A stretch of DNA of 64,000 bases. Source: Janthinobacterium sp. Marseille (GTDB taxonomy: Bacteria > Pseudomonadota > Gammaproteobacteria > Burkholderiales > Burkholderiaceae_D). Shown in pieces: positions 10,720 to 18,750 of this stretch; positions within the stretch are counted from its first letter, which is position 1; every line of letters starts with the position of its first letter. A program made the translations under genes and the position numbers. The stretch covers positions 2,666,001 to 2,730,000 of the forward strand of contig NC_009659.1 in assembly GCF_000013625.1 (NCBI RefSeq), given 5' to 3'. The notes below the pieces were generated by a model. That model saw only the letters and a list, made by a program, of their open reading frames with translations, was not told the DNA's origin and searched no databases.

Positions 10720-11721
10720 CTATTTAAGCAAGACCAAACCACCCGGCAGGGAAGTCACGTCGAGCTTGAATAAACGCTGGATTTGCGTAATCGCTTTATC
10801 CAGGTCACGGATATGAAAACGGCCACTGACCGGTTTGTCAGCCATGCCTTTTGCCATCAAGACGACACGACCCGGACGGTAGCGATTGATTTCCGCCACC
10901 ACCTGCGCCAATGCCGTCTGACGGAAACTCAGGATACCGGAGCGCCAGGCTGAAGCATCGCCAGGATTGATGCTGCGTATCGCCTGTATCGCCTGGCTGT
11001 CATAAGTGACTTGCTGTGCGGCGCGCAAAACAACTTCATCGCCGCCCGATGCAACCTTGACCATGCCGTCAATACAGGTCACGCATATGGCATTACCCAT
11101 ATGGCGTAATTCAAAGCGCGCATCGATGCTGGAAGTACGACCACCGGCGGCACTCACCACGAAGGGCTGGTTCCGGTGCGTGGCATCGACCGCCACTTCA
11201 CCATCCAGCAAGTCTATGCCTATGGTTTCACCACGCAAGGTTTGCACCGCAATCGCGCTGCGTGTATTCATCTCGACCGACACGCCGGATGCCAATGCGA
11301 TTTCACGCTGCTCGCCGGCAGCGGTACGGAAGTCTGCGCGCCATGCGTCGGCCACCGACGGCCACAAATCCAGCGGCGGGTGTATTAGCGCAACACCGGC
11401 AATCGTCGCACAGGAAGTCGCCAATGCCCCACCCATGAAGGCACGGCGCGACATTCCTGGCGTTTGTTTGCGTGATTGTTTATTGCGTAAGGCGGTCAGC
11501 TCGGCATCACCGGTACCGGCCAGTACGGCCGCCGGCAACAACTCATCCCACATCCGCTGCGCCTGCTCGAAAGCCCGTGCATGCGCGGCACTGGTCGCGC
11601 ACCAGCGGCGTAAGGCCTGCGCATCCGCCGCGCGCGCGCTACCCGACTTCAGGCGACGCAGCCATGCATGCGCCTGCAGTTCCAGCTCATCAGGGATACG
11701 ATGGGATGGCTGCTCAGACAT
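10720..11721 (-). CDS. FecR-family anti-sigma factor (module 1)
   Basis: A 333-residue FecR-like sigma regulator of a cell-surface-signalling system. The N-terminal cytoplasmic part (residues 1-90) carries the FecR_N pattern with a WCATSAAHARAFEQAQRMW stretch. A Tat-like RRAFMGG sequence and a single membrane segment (about residues 100-120) follow. The periplasmic FecR domain contains GEQREIALASG and VEMNTRSAI. The C-terminal part resembles an STN-like fold (VSGRFHIRDLDKAITQIQ and LPGGLVLLK). The ATG at 11721 is preferred because GGAG lies 9 bp upstream; a TTG further upstream has no better site. It is the last gene of the STN-sigma-FecR set and lies directly upstream of FHA1. It probably holds the sigma factor at 11824-12354 inactive until the STN protein signals. 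Assignment to the family is secure; the exact partner is inferred from order. Confidence 0.9.
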   Translation of the reverse strand: MSEQPSHRIPDELELQAHAWLRRLKSGSARAADAQALRRWCATSAAHARAFEQAQRMWDELLPAAVLAGTGDAELTALRNKQSRKQTPGMSRRAFMGGALATSCATIAGVALIHPPLDLWPSVADAWRADFRTAAGEQREIALASGVSVEMNTRSAIAVQTLRGETIGIDLLDGEVAVDATHRNQPFVVSAAGGRTSSIDARFELRHMGNAICVTCIDGMVKVASGGDEVVLRAAQQVTYDSQAIQAIRSINPGDASAWRSGILSFRQTALAQVVAEINRYRPGRVVLMAKGMADKPVSGRFHIRDLDKAITQIQRLFKLDVTSLPGGLVLLK

Positions 11722-11823
11722 GATGGCGAGCTCCAAACGTAGGCGACAGGTACATGGATATTCCGTAGGAAGATGGATATATACCCAAGACGTTTTTCAG
11801 TCGCTGAAACTGCACTTTGTTTT

Positions 11824-12354
11824 TCATTTTGTGTGCTCGCTCATGTGCTGGACCACATGTTCGTGTGCGCGCTTGAGCTCGCGATCAACCAGGCTCAGCG
11901 ATACGCCCAGCCGGTCCGCCACTTCTTGCCGCGGCATTTCATCTACACGAATCAGGATCAGGATATTGCGCCGACGTGACGGCATTTGCTGGATCACGGC
12001 GGCCAGGCGCTCCGCTTCGGAACGGGCTTCAAAGGTACGTGCCGGACCGGCTGCCGGGTCGGACAGGTCGGCCAGCACCTGCTCCACTTCGTCGCCGCTG
12101 AGGAAACGTTTTTCCGCACGCATGCGATCCAGTGCCGCATTGGTCGCCATCCGCATCAGGTAACTCAATGGGTATTGCACCGGCTCCGCACCTTCCTTGC
12201 CACTGTCCTTGCTGCCCTCCAGCCGGAGCCAGGTTTCCTGCAAGGCTTCACCGGCGAGATCGGCGCTGCCGAGATGCACGGTCAGGCGACGCTTCAGGTC
12301 GTCATAGCGACGCACCAGGAAGTCGCGCAAACCGGAAATGCCGCTATCAGACAT
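11824..12354 (-). CDS. ECF sigma-70 factor, FecI/VreI-like (module 1)
   Basis: A 176-residue extracytoplasmic-function sigma factor. Region 2 contains ALQETWLRLE and YPLSYLMRMATNAALDRMRA. Region 4 contains MPSRRRNILILIRVDEMPRQEVADRL and the helix-turn-helix VSLSLVDRELKRA, the typical FecI-group layout. The chosen ATG at 12354 overlaps the stop of the STN gene as TGATG, which indicates translational coupling; an upstream in-frame ATG at 12378 is less likely. The FecR-like gene follows after a 102-bp gap. It probably directs transcription of FHA1 and perhaps of the TPS export operon, by analogy with sigma VreI. Targets are inferred from position only. Confidence 0.92.
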   Translation of the reverse strand: MSDSGISGLRDFLVRRYDDLKRRLTVHLGSADLAGEALQETWLRLEGSKDSGKEGAEPVQYPLSYLMRMATNAALDRMRAEKRFLSGDEVEQVLADLSDPAAGPARTFEARSEAERLAAVIQQMPSRRRNILILIRVDEMPRQEVADRLGVSLSLVDRELKRAHEHVVQHMSEHTK

Positions 12355-13037
12355 CAGTGTCCCGCCATTCCGGCGCAATCACTTGCGGCCAGCTGCTGTG
12401 GCAAAACCAGCATAAAGAAAGGCAGGGAAGTATCGGACGGACCGCGTCCTAGATCGACTTTCTTCAGCGCTTGCAGGATGGCGTGGTCACGGCTTTTGTT
12501 ACCGCTTGAATCGAGCAACACGGCTTGCGTGATACGCCCTTTCGCATCGACATGGAAACGCAAGGCAATCCGGTAATCCAGCGCGGCGATCAGCGGATCA
12601 CTGCAGAATGCTTCGCGCACCCCGGCCTGCAAGAGTCCGTCGTATGCAACATTGCGTTGTATGCTGGCAGCCGTAGGCTGGACAGGCTCCAGCACAAATG
12701 CATCGGGCGCCGTGAAATTTGCTTCCAGCCCGCTTCCTTCCAGCAGCAGGCGCAAGGCTGCATCAGCGCTATAGCGACCGGAGACTGCGGTGGAATTCAA
12801 ACCTTGGATAGAAGCAGCACTATAGAGTCCGGCAAAACCGGTTTTCTCACCGAAGGCGTCAAGCGCTGCCTGTAGCGGTAATGAAGGAATATCGAATTGC
12901 ATGCTACCGGCCTGCGGCGCACGCGTGGCAACGACTGACTGGCGGAAAGTATCCGGCTGCGCGGCCAGGTCGCGCGTCAACAAAGACATGCCCACCACCA
13001 CGGTGAACATGGCGATGGACACGACGTTTCTTGCCAT
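12354..13037 (-). CDS. STN-domain periplasmic signalling protein with TonB-like C-terminus (VreA-like, module 1)
   Basis: The 227-residue protein begins with a signal peptide ending near LLTRDLAA. A secretin/TonB short N-terminal (STN) domain follows (FDIPSLPLQAALDAFGEKTG, SGRYSADAALRLLLEGSGL). The C-terminal 100 residues resemble a TonB C-terminal domain (YRIALRFHVDAKGRITQAVL, DSSGN). There is no beta-barrel, so it is not a TonB-dependent receptor. This domain pair is that of P. aeruginosa VreA, the unusual sensor of the PUMA3 system. I chose the ATG at 13037 because it starts a clean signal peptide and lies downstream of the predicted promoter; the ATG at 13109 is inside the -10 element. 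Its SD is weak. It is the first gene of module 1 and probably touches the FecR-like periplasmic domain. Confidence 0.85.
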   Translation of the reverse strand: MARNVVSIAMFTVVVGMSLLTRDLAAQPDTFRQSVVATRAPQAGSMQFDIPSLPLQAALDAFGEKTGFAGLYSAASIQGLNSTAVSGRYSADAALRLLLEGSGLEANFTAPDAFVLEPVQPTAASIQRNVAYDGLLQAGVREAFCSDPLIAALDYRIALRFHVDAKGRITQAVLLDSSGNKSRDHAILQALKKVDLGRGPSDTSLPFFMLVLPQQLAASDCAGMAGH

Positions 13038-13107
13038 AGGGATGTCAGTAATATTTTCATGCGTTAGATGTGCAATCCAGCCGAAGGGCTGTTTGACTAG
13101 CTTGCGC

Positions 13108-13141
13108 ATCGTACCCAAGCAATATGACCTTGCCGTGACAG
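13108..13141 (-). promoter_or_regulatory. PHO box plus -10 promoter for signalling module 1
   Basis: Minus strand: CTGTCACGGCAAGGTCAT (13141-13124), then exactly 10 bp, then TACGAT (13113-13108) as a -10. The first half-site matches CTGTCAC perfectly. No sigma-70 -35 is needed in PhoB-activated promoters, where the box takes that place. The STN2 promoter has the same arrangement and the same GTCACGGCA core. Confidence 0.7.
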
Positions 13142-13183
13142 AAAACAATGTACGCACAGGTGCTACAACAACGACCGGCCTAC

Positions 13184-13447
13184 TTAATCGTCCGGCTCAT
13201 CCTCGTGCAAATCATGCATCTCGGATTCCGGTGCCTTGTTACCGGCACGCTCACCAATGGCACGCCGCGCGGCAATCAACTCGGCATGTGAAATACCAAA
13301 CTCAGCCATCGACGTTGCCATCAAGTTCAATAAGGCCACGCGCTGGCGCTGGCGTACTGCTTCAGCACGGCGTGTCCGCCTGACCTGACGGTCAGCGGCC
13401 GTCAGTTGCTGCAGGTGGACGTCATGCGACTCATCATGTGTCGACAT
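13184..13447 (-). CDS. Small hypothetical protein, last gene of TPS export operon
   Basis: An 87-residue, highly charged, cytoplasmic-looking protein with an Arg-rich helix (VRRTRRAEAVRQRQR), a hydrophobic stretch (LLNLMATSMAEFGISHAEL) and an acidic tail (DLHEDEPDD). AAGGAA precedes the ATG at 13447. I see no signal peptide or known domain. FGISHAEL loosely recalls the N-terminal region of H-NS-like proteins, but the DNA-binding core is missing, so I do not assign that family. It follows the YbjN gene after a hairpin and is probably the end of the operon. Confidence 0.65.
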   Translation of the reverse strand: MSTHDESHDVHLQQLTAADRQVRRTRRAEAVRQRQRVALLNLMATSMAEFGISHAELIAARRAIGERAGNKAPESEMHDLHEDEPDD

Positions 13448-13464
13448 AGCGATTCCTTTGTAAT

Positions 13465-13489
13465 ACCGGTCCCGATACGCGGGACCGGT
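13465..13489 (-). repeat. Intercistronic hairpin upstream of small gene
   Basis: A perfect 10-bp inverted repeat, ACCGGTCCCG and CGGGACCGGT, with a 5-nt loop. It lies between the YbjN-family stop and the small gene. No T-run follows, so it is not a standard terminator; it may stabilise or process the mRNA. Confidence 0.6.
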
Positions 13490-13502
13490 GGTCTGCCTAA
13501 AT

Positions 13503-14027
13503 TCAGGCTGCTACCGATTCATCCGCAGTGACCGCAGCAGCCGCGTCTGTCGCCGGCACCGATTCCGGTTTGAAATTACGCAGGTGCAGGAAGAACTGAC
13601 CCATCATCTGGGTCCACAATTGCAGCGACACAGCCAGGTGTGCCGGGCTGACGCCACCTGCAACCATTACGTCCATTTCCAGTACAACGAAGTCACCGTG
13701 CAAGGCCACGCGCGCGAAACGTTTGGTGCGGTGCCATTCGGTCAGCACGCCTTCCGGCAATACACCACCTTGTACGCGCAATGGGCAGCTCAGTGTCAGG
13801 TCAGCGTACTGGCCTGGTGTGATTGCATTGCCCCACAGGACCTGGAAACCGATACCGTGGCTGGCGCTATGCAACCAGGTGGTGCCGTCTTGCTCGGTTG
13901 TCGTGACGGCACAACCGGCTGCCTTGATGGCGTCCGAGACTTGTTCTGCATTGACAGTGTTCAACAACTCGACTGCTGGTGTTGTTTCTGCTACTGCTGC
14001 GGCTGCTGCGCTGGTAGATTTGCTCAT
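13503..14027 (-). CDS. YbjN-family (T3SS-chaperone-like fold) protein
   Basis: A 174-residue protein with the YbjN pattern: WLHSASHGIGFQVLWGN, an aromatic/basic WHRTKRFARVAL stretch, and a GVSPAHLAVSLQLWTQMMGQFFLHL helix near the C-terminus. AGGAAA precedes the ATG. There is no signal peptide, so it is cytosolic. YbjN proteins share a fold with type III secretion chaperones. In a TPS operon it could assist export of the very large TpsA chains before Sec translocation, but this is inference. Hairpins flank the gene on both sides (13465-13489 and 14066-14091), suggesting its expression is separately tuned within the operon. Confidence 0.78.
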   Translation of the reverse strand: MSKSTSAAAAAVAETTPAVELLNTVNAEQVSDAIKAAGCAVTTTEQDGTTWLHSASHGIGFQVLWGNAITPGQYADLTLSCPLRVQGGVLPEGVLTEWHRTKRFARVALHGDFVVLEMDVMVAGGVSPAHLAVSLQLWTQMMGQFFLHLRNFKPESVPATDAAAAVTADESVAA

Positions 14028-14065
14028 ATCATTTCCTGATCATTAAAAGTGTAAGTGTCTGCGAT

Positions 14066-14091
14066 GGAAGTCCCGCACCATGCGGGCTTCC
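14066..14091 (-). repeat. Intercistronic hairpin between PpiC and YbjN genes
   Basis: A 10-bp stem (GGAAG plus CCCGC pairing with GCGGG plus CTTCC), one bulged T and a 5-nt loop, just after the PpiC stop. There is no U-tract. Likely a processing or decay barrier rather than a terminator. Confidence 0.55.
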
Positions 14092-14101
14092 GCTACTGCA
14101 T

Positions 14102-15025
14102 TTATTTTTGCAAGGCTGCGTCGAGTGCTGCGCTATCGATCTTCAGGCTACCGGCAGGAACCAGTCCGGCCATGTGCGCCTGTATCAACTGCTGTTGACG
14201 CTGGTCACGCAAAGCGGTTTGCAGGCGTGGTTTGATTTCTTCCAGCGTTGCGGTGCGTGCCGGCTGGGTTTCCAGCAATTTGACGATATGGAAACCGGAT
14301 GGCGACTGCACCGGTTCACTGACCTGGCCCACCTTCAGCTTGGCGACTGCATCACGTACTTCCGGCAACATCTGTTCCAGCGGCAGCATGCCGACTTCAC
14401 CACCGCGCTCTGCGCTGCGTGGATCTTGCGAACGGCTGCGGGCCAGTGCGGCAAAATCACCGCCGCGTGCTTGCGTTGCCAGCTTCTTCGCTTCGTCGCG
14501 CAATTTGGTGGTCGCAGCCGCATCAGTGCCGGTGCTCGCCAGGTAAATTTGCGCCACGCGATAGCTTGCCGGCAAATTGAAGTTGGCTTTGCCCTGCTCA
14601 TACGCCGCTTTTACTTCGGCATCGGATGGATAAGTCGCAGGTACTTGCGCGACCGACTCCAGGTAGCTGGTGCTGACAATGCGCGCCGTTACTTCACGGG
14701 CTGCTGCATCGACCTTGGCCTTGACTTCAGGGCGCTCACCCCAGCCTTTGGACTGCGCTTCACGCAACAGGGCTTCGCTGGTCACGCGTTGGCGCAACCA
14801 GTTTTCCACCCCGGCACGGTTGTTCTTGATGGCAGCACGTTCTGCTTCCGGCATGCCTTGCAACAGGCGGGTGATTTCATTCTGGCCGATGGTCACACTA
14901 CCGGCACTGGCGACGACTTTGTCCGGTGCAGCCGATTGCGCGGCCGACATGCCCATGACCGAAGCCAGCAACACACCGATTGCGGTACGTACGCCAGGTA
15001 AAGCTTGATTGATATTCGATTTCAT
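14102..15025 (-). CDS. PpiC-type periplasmic peptidyl-prolyl isomerase/chaperone
   Basis: The 307-residue protein has a signal peptide (about residues 1-31, ending SAAQSAA). A SurA/PrsA-like helical region follows, then a parvulin domain about residues 155-255 (YRVAQIYLAS, GGDFAALARSRSQD, GGEVGMLPLEQMLPEV, SPSGFHIVKLLE). AAGGAA precedes the ATG. It presumably acts in the periplasm, keeping TpsA, TpsB or porin chains unfolded or helping outer-membrane insertion. Its place within the TpsB-ExbB-ExbD-TonB-porin operon points to a dedicated chaperone. Family assignment is firm; client proteins are inferred. Confidence 0.9.
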   Translation of the reverse strand: MKSNINQALPGVRTAIGVLLASVMGMSAAQSAAPDKVVASAGSVTIGQNEITRLLQGMPEAERAAIKNNRAGVENWLRQRVTSEALLREAQSKGWGERPEVKAKVDAAAREVTARIVSTSYLESVAQVPATYPSDAEVKAAYEQGKANFNLPASYRVAQIYLASTGTDAAATTKLRDEAKKLATQARGGDFAALARSRSQDPRSAERGGEVGMLPLEQMLPEVRDAVAKLKVGQVSEPVQSPSGFHIVKLLETQPARTATLEEIKPRLQTALRDQRQQQLIQAHMAGLVPAGSLKIDSAALDAALQK

Positions 15026-15087
15026 TTTTTGATTCCTTCACTATGGTTTCGCCAGGCACAGTGTGCCTGTACGAAATGACACTGGGA

Positions 15088-15771
15088 TTACTGACTGCGT
15101 TGCTGTTCTGCTGCCGGGGTATTGCTGCCACCTATTTCAAAGCGGCCTTCATACAATTTGTCACCGTATTGCTGTGCAATTTCATCCAGTTTGACCCGGC
15201 TTTGCGCTGCAAATGGCTGGCGCGCACTCATCAAAGTACCCATATCCTGCGTTTCATATGCACGCAGGATTTCCTGCCCGACTTCGTACAACTGGATATT
15301 TTTTGCCTTGCATTGCATGGCAGCCTGGGTCTGCGACATGGTTTCGCCGGCCAGGCGCTGACGTTCGGCTTCCGTCGCACGTGCCAGCTTCAGCAATTCG
15401 TCATAAGCGTTGCGATACTGGGCAATCTGGGCATTCGCCTTATCCAGCTCGGCCTGATTCTGTTGCTTGACGCCACTGAGTTTTTCACGTGCCTGGCGTT
15501 CTGCCGCCTGGCTGCTGGCGAGGTCTTTCTTGACCTTCTCGATATCCGCCGGGGTCGATGCCGGGCCGGCACCGCCTTTGAATGCCGCCAGCTCGTTCTG
15601 TGCCTGTTGCAACTGCGTAGTGGTGACCCGCAGTTGCGCACGCAAACGCTCTTCCATGCTTTGGTTTTGCGCCTGGGCCGCACCGCTGGCCAGCAGCACG
15701 AGCACGGCCGCAGCCAGGGGACGTAAAGTGGCGAAGCGGGCGGTACGGCTAGGGAGGAAATGGTATGACAT
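15088..15771 (-). CDS. Periplasmic coiled-coil protein of TPS export operon
   Basis: The 227-residue protein has a signal peptide ending GAAQAQ near residue 35. A long coiled coil (about 40-150) is rich in E, Q, K and A heptads, for example LRAQLRVTTTQLQQAQNEL. The C-terminal region has a single Cys in QCKAKNIQLYEVGQEILRAYE. No catalytic motif is visible. I do not recognise a named family, though similar periplasmic coiled-coil proteins accompany putative porins in such operons. It follows the porin gene by only 11 bp and may tether periplasmic and outer-membrane components. Confidence 0.75.
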   Translation of the reverse strand: MSYHFLPSRTARFATLRPLAAAVLVLLASGAAQAQNQSMEERLRAQLRVTTTQLQQAQNELAAFKGGAGPASTPADIEKVKKDLASSQAAERQAREKLSGVKQQNQAELDKANAQIAQYRNAYDELLKLARATEAERQRLAGETMSQTQAAMQCKAKNIQLYEVGQEILRAYETQDMGTLMSARQPFAAQSRVKLDEIAQQYGDKLYEGRFEIGGSNTPAAEQQRSQ

Positions 15772-15782
15772 GGGATCCTCGT

Positions 15783-17627
15783 TTAGAAACGTGTATTCAG
15801 CTCAAGCTGCATCACGTCGATAGCCAGTGGCGAGCTGTAAATGGTTTTGCTCGACAGCCAGCGACCGGTCAGGGATGTGTTCTTGTCGAAGGCATAGGTA
15901 CCGCCCAGCGTGTAGCCACGTGCATTGGTACCACCGAGGTGGAAGGACGAATCGTTGTAGGCATCAGGCATCGCATCCGGCTCGATGTACTTGTAGCCGG
16001 CCGATACATTCCATTCACCACGCAGGCTAGGATTCGGGTTACCCAGGGTAGCCTGGACCATATACGCGTTGCCACCACTCTGGAAGTTGTTGCGTGCGTT
16101 TTGGCCGGTCGAGTCGTAGTTATTGATGATGCCACCACCTGCACGGCGGAACATTTCATCTTCGTCGTAGGCAAGGTTACGGATGTAGTTCGCATCAAGA
16201 CGCAGGCCATAGTCGCCCAGTACCTTGGTTTCCCAGCGTGCATTCAAATCCAGTAACTGGAATTTCGATGCCAGGCCCATGTATTGCGGCAGCGGTGTGT
16301 TCGCCGGATTGGCCGGGTTCAATGCGATATTGCGCAGGAGCATCAGGGTATTACCCTTTTGCATATAGGCAGGACGCGACCAGTCAGTGTTACACGTTGT
16401 GGCGCCGGCATATAGTGCGCAAGGGTCGGACAGCTTGCCATTGATATTCTGGAAGCTGTAGTAAGCAACCGCACCACGCAAGCGATTCGTCGAATCCAGT
16501 TTCCAGTTGGCGCCGATCTGCGCACCCAGCAGCCACTTGGTTTCGCTGCGCATCTTGTCGCCCTGGTCTTTCGGGAAACTGTCGGACGAATACTCGAGCG
16601 GGATAATACCGAGGGTACCGAACATCGATAAGGTGTCATTGCTGAACTTCTTATCAAATTGCGCAGCCACACCATCGAAGTTCAAGTCATTCGAAAACAG
16701 CATGTCAGACGAAACGAATGGATTGCCAAAGCGACCACCGGTGATCTTGAGCCAGTCGGTCGGACGGTTCGCAATCCAGGCCTGGTCCAGCCAAATGCTT
16801 TTCTTGTTCAAGCCGCCACCCAGGGTCTGGGTAGTGGAAACCGGATTGTCGTCGCTACCGGTCGCCAGGCGTACACCTGCAGTGGTGGTATCGGAGATGT
16901 CAGCCAATACGCCAAAACGGGCACGCACACGCCACAGGTTCTTGCGGTCCTGGCGCGTATTCAGCATCGGCGGCAAACCGGCAGTGGTATTCGGATTCAC
17001 GTCATAGCCGCTACCGGCATTGATCGCGGCGTAATCCGCCAAGTTCAGGTTATCGTTGCTGCGACCGTAGTAGCGCGATTCATTACGCAGGCGCATATCG
17101 CCTTCGATACGGATGCGTTTGCTCCATTCCGGTGTTTCATTCGGTGCCGCCCAGCCTTCGGTACGGGCTTGTGCCATGACCTGGCCTTTGACTTCGTCAC
17201 GGATCTGGTCACGTACGGTTTGCGAAATATAAGGCACACGGACATCGCCTGCTTCCGGACGCATTGCTGCAGTACCGGCAACCGGTACCGCTGCGGCTGC
17301 AACCTGGCGTTGTGCCTGCTGTGCTGCCATCGCCTCGGTTTGTGCCTGTGCCAGCAGGGCCTCGCCTACGTCCTTGTTCAGGGTACCGCTCTGGATCAGG
17401 CCACGGATCAGCTTGACCATTGCGCTCTCGGTCGGCGCTGCAGTTTGTGCCTGCGCAACACCGCTTGCCATCAACAGCGCAACCGCCGAAGCGATGGCCA
17501 GGTTCTGCACGGATTTGCGTACCGGGAGTACTGAGCCACGGCCGCTACGGCCCGGCTGGGAAGATAAATAATTCATACTTTCTTTCACTGATTGAAATGA
17601 AATGGAAGGGATTGCAGGCTTCGTCAT
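15783..17627 (-). CDS. Putative outer-membrane porin (Porin_5-like)
   Basis: A 614-residue protein. Signal peptide: a long basic n-region, then a hydrophobic core ending GVAQAQ near residue 61. A periplasmic helical segment (residues 65-165) precedes an amphipathic beta-barrel that starts at WSKRIRIEGDMRLRNESRYY and ends in VMQLELNTRF, a terminal Phe typical of BAM substrates. The layout matches the putative-porin family PF16930. The ATG at 17627 overlaps the tonB stop (ATGA) and has AGGGGG upstream. A second ATG at 17576 with GAAAG is possible and would give a more normal signal peptide. Its substrate is unknown; co-transcription with TonB/ExbBD suggests it serves the TPS or signalling system. 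Confidence 0.87.
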   Translation of the reverse strand: MTKPAIPSISFQSVKESMNYLSSQPGRSGRGSVLPVRKSVQNLAIASAVALLMASGVAQAQTAAPTESAMVKLIRGLIQSGTLNKDVGEALLAQAQTEAMAAQQAQRQVAAAAVPVAGTAAMRPEAGDVRVPYISQTVRDQIRDEVKGQVMAQARTEGWAAPNETPEWSKRIRIEGDMRLRNESRYYGRSNDNLNLADYAAINAGSGYDVNPNTTAGLPPMLNTRQDRKNLWRVRARFGVLADISDTTTAGVRLATGSDDNPVSTTQTLGGGLNKKSIWLDQAWIANRPTDWLKITGGRFGNPFVSSDMLFSNDLNFDGVAAQFDKKFSNDTLSMFGTLGIIPLEYSSDSFPKDQGDKMRSETKWLLGAQIGANWKLDSTNRLRGAVAYYSFQNINGKLSDPCALYAGATTCNTDWSRPAYMQKGNTLMLLRNIALNPANPANTPLPQYMGLASKFQLLDLNARWETKVLGDYGLRLDANYIRNLAYDEDEMFRRAGGGIINNYDSTGQNARNNFQSGGNAYMVQATLGNPNPSLRGEWNVSAGYKYIEPDAMPDAYNDSSFHLGGTNARGYTLGGTYAFDKNTSLTGRWLSSKTIYSSPLAIDVMQLELNTRF

Positions 17628-18316
17628 GGACGGCGCCCCCTGATAGTCATGCGAGCCGGGAAACGTTGCGAAGCAGGCGGACGCACATCGCTGCGGAAGT
17701 CACGCACCATTGCCAGTACCGCTTCATCGATCTGCTCATTGCCGGTGCTTTGCACCAATTCCGCACGCGTCGCTTTACCGTCTGCATCCAGCCACAGGTT
17801 GATACGGATTTCCTGGAAGGCCAGCGTGCGGGTACGCGGATCACGGGCAAATGCCTGTTGCACCGCATTCCCGATATAACCGCCGTAGGAACCCATGCCG
17901 CCGCCGCCACCGGTCGAACCGCCACCACTGCCGGCGCGCACACCAAAACTGTCGTTACCGGCTTGCGCATCACTATTCATCGTGACCGGATCACCTGCAT
18001 CCGGTGCCGGGGTTGGTGAATCGGCGGGTGCTTCCTGCGGATTCGGAGTTGGTTCAGGTGGTGCTTCCGGCTGTATTTTTTCCGGCTCCGGTTCCGGCAA
18101 TTTTTCCGGCTCCGGTGGCGGTGGCGGTGGTGGCGGCAACATCAACATCGGGGTGGCAGCCACCTCGCGCTTGGTACTCGCCGTACCCGATACCAGATAC
18201 CAGACGACCGCCACCAACACGACCAGAATGAATCCGCCTATCGCGTAACCACCCCAGCGCCGCCATAAATCGGCAGCCTGCGAGGTCGGATGAGAACTTA
18301 TATGAAGGCGATTCAC
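17624..18316 (-). CDS. tonB: TonB-like energy transducer
   Basis: The 230-residue protein has a cytoplasmic start, one membrane helix (about residues 24-43), then a Pro/Glu-rich periplasmic spacer with eight consecutive prolines and PEPEKLPEPEPEK. A Gly-rich linker leads to a TonB C-terminal domain (IRINLWLDADGKATRAEL, QSTGNEQIDEAVL). TonB couples the proton motive force, through ExbB-ExbD, to outer-membrane proteins. Here it sits between exbD (10 bp upstream) and the porin gene (4-bp overlap). A TonB dedicated to a TPS operon is unusual. Its receptor could be the TpsB, the porin or the VreA-like STN proteins. No TonB-dependent receptor is present in the window. Confidence 0.92.
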   Translation of the reverse strand: MNRLHISSHPTSQAADLWRRWGGYAIGGFILVVLVAVVWYLVSGTASTKREVAATPMLMLPPPPPPPPEPEKLPEPEPEKIQPEAPPEPTPNPQEAPADSPTPAPDAGDPVTMNSDAQAGNDSFGVRAGSGGGSTGGGGGMGSYGGYIGNAVQQAFARDPRTRTLAFQEIRINLWLDADGKATRAELVQSTGNEQIDEAVLAMVRDFRSDVRPPASQRFPARMTIRGRRP

Positions 18317-18326
18317 ATTACCCTCC

Positions 18327-18737
18327 TCATGCCGCTTTGCCGGTCACGAGGCCGATCTGGTTGAGCTCGATGCGTCGTAGCAGGTCCAGCACTTCCACCA
18401 CTTTCGCGTACTGCACCGAGGCATCACCGCGCACGATCACCGGGAAGTCCGGTGTCAACGCTTTCTCTGTACGCAGGCGTTCTTCCAGTTCCGGCAAGGT
18501 CACCGGGAATGCATCAAGGAAGACCTGGCCTGCGTTATCGATAGTGATGGCCTTGGTCTTTGGCTTTTCCAGCGCTACCGAAGAACTGGCCTTCGGCAGA
18601 TCGACCTTGATGCCAGGGATACTGGCATTGCTGGTCAGGATAAAGATCACCAACACCACCAGCAGCACGTCAACAAAAGGCGTGATGTTGATGCCGCCGG
18701 CACGTTTTTTTGTGCCGAATTTGGCTGCGTTTGCCAT
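18327..18737 (-). CDS. exbD: ExbD biopolymer transport protein
   Basis: The 136-residue protein has the ExbD layout: short basic N-terminus, one membrane helix (INITPFVDVLLVVLVIFILT) with the conserved Asp in FVDVLLVVLVIF, and a periplasmic domain (FPVTLPELEERL, VIVRGDASVQYAKVVEVLD). I chose the ATG at 18737 because GAGGAG lies 8 bp upstream and it starts the family-conserved sequence; the longer open frame upstream overlaps exbB out of frame. With ExbB and TonB it forms the inner-membrane motor. Confidence 0.95.
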   Translation of the reverse strand: MANAAKFGTKKRAGGINITPFVDVLLVVLVIFILTSNASIPGIKVDLPKASSSVALEKPKTKAITIDNAGQVFLDAFPVTLPELEERLRTEKALTPDFPVIVRGDASVQYAKVVEVLDLLRRIELNQIGLVTGKAA

Positions 18738-18750
18738 AGTTATCTGCTCC

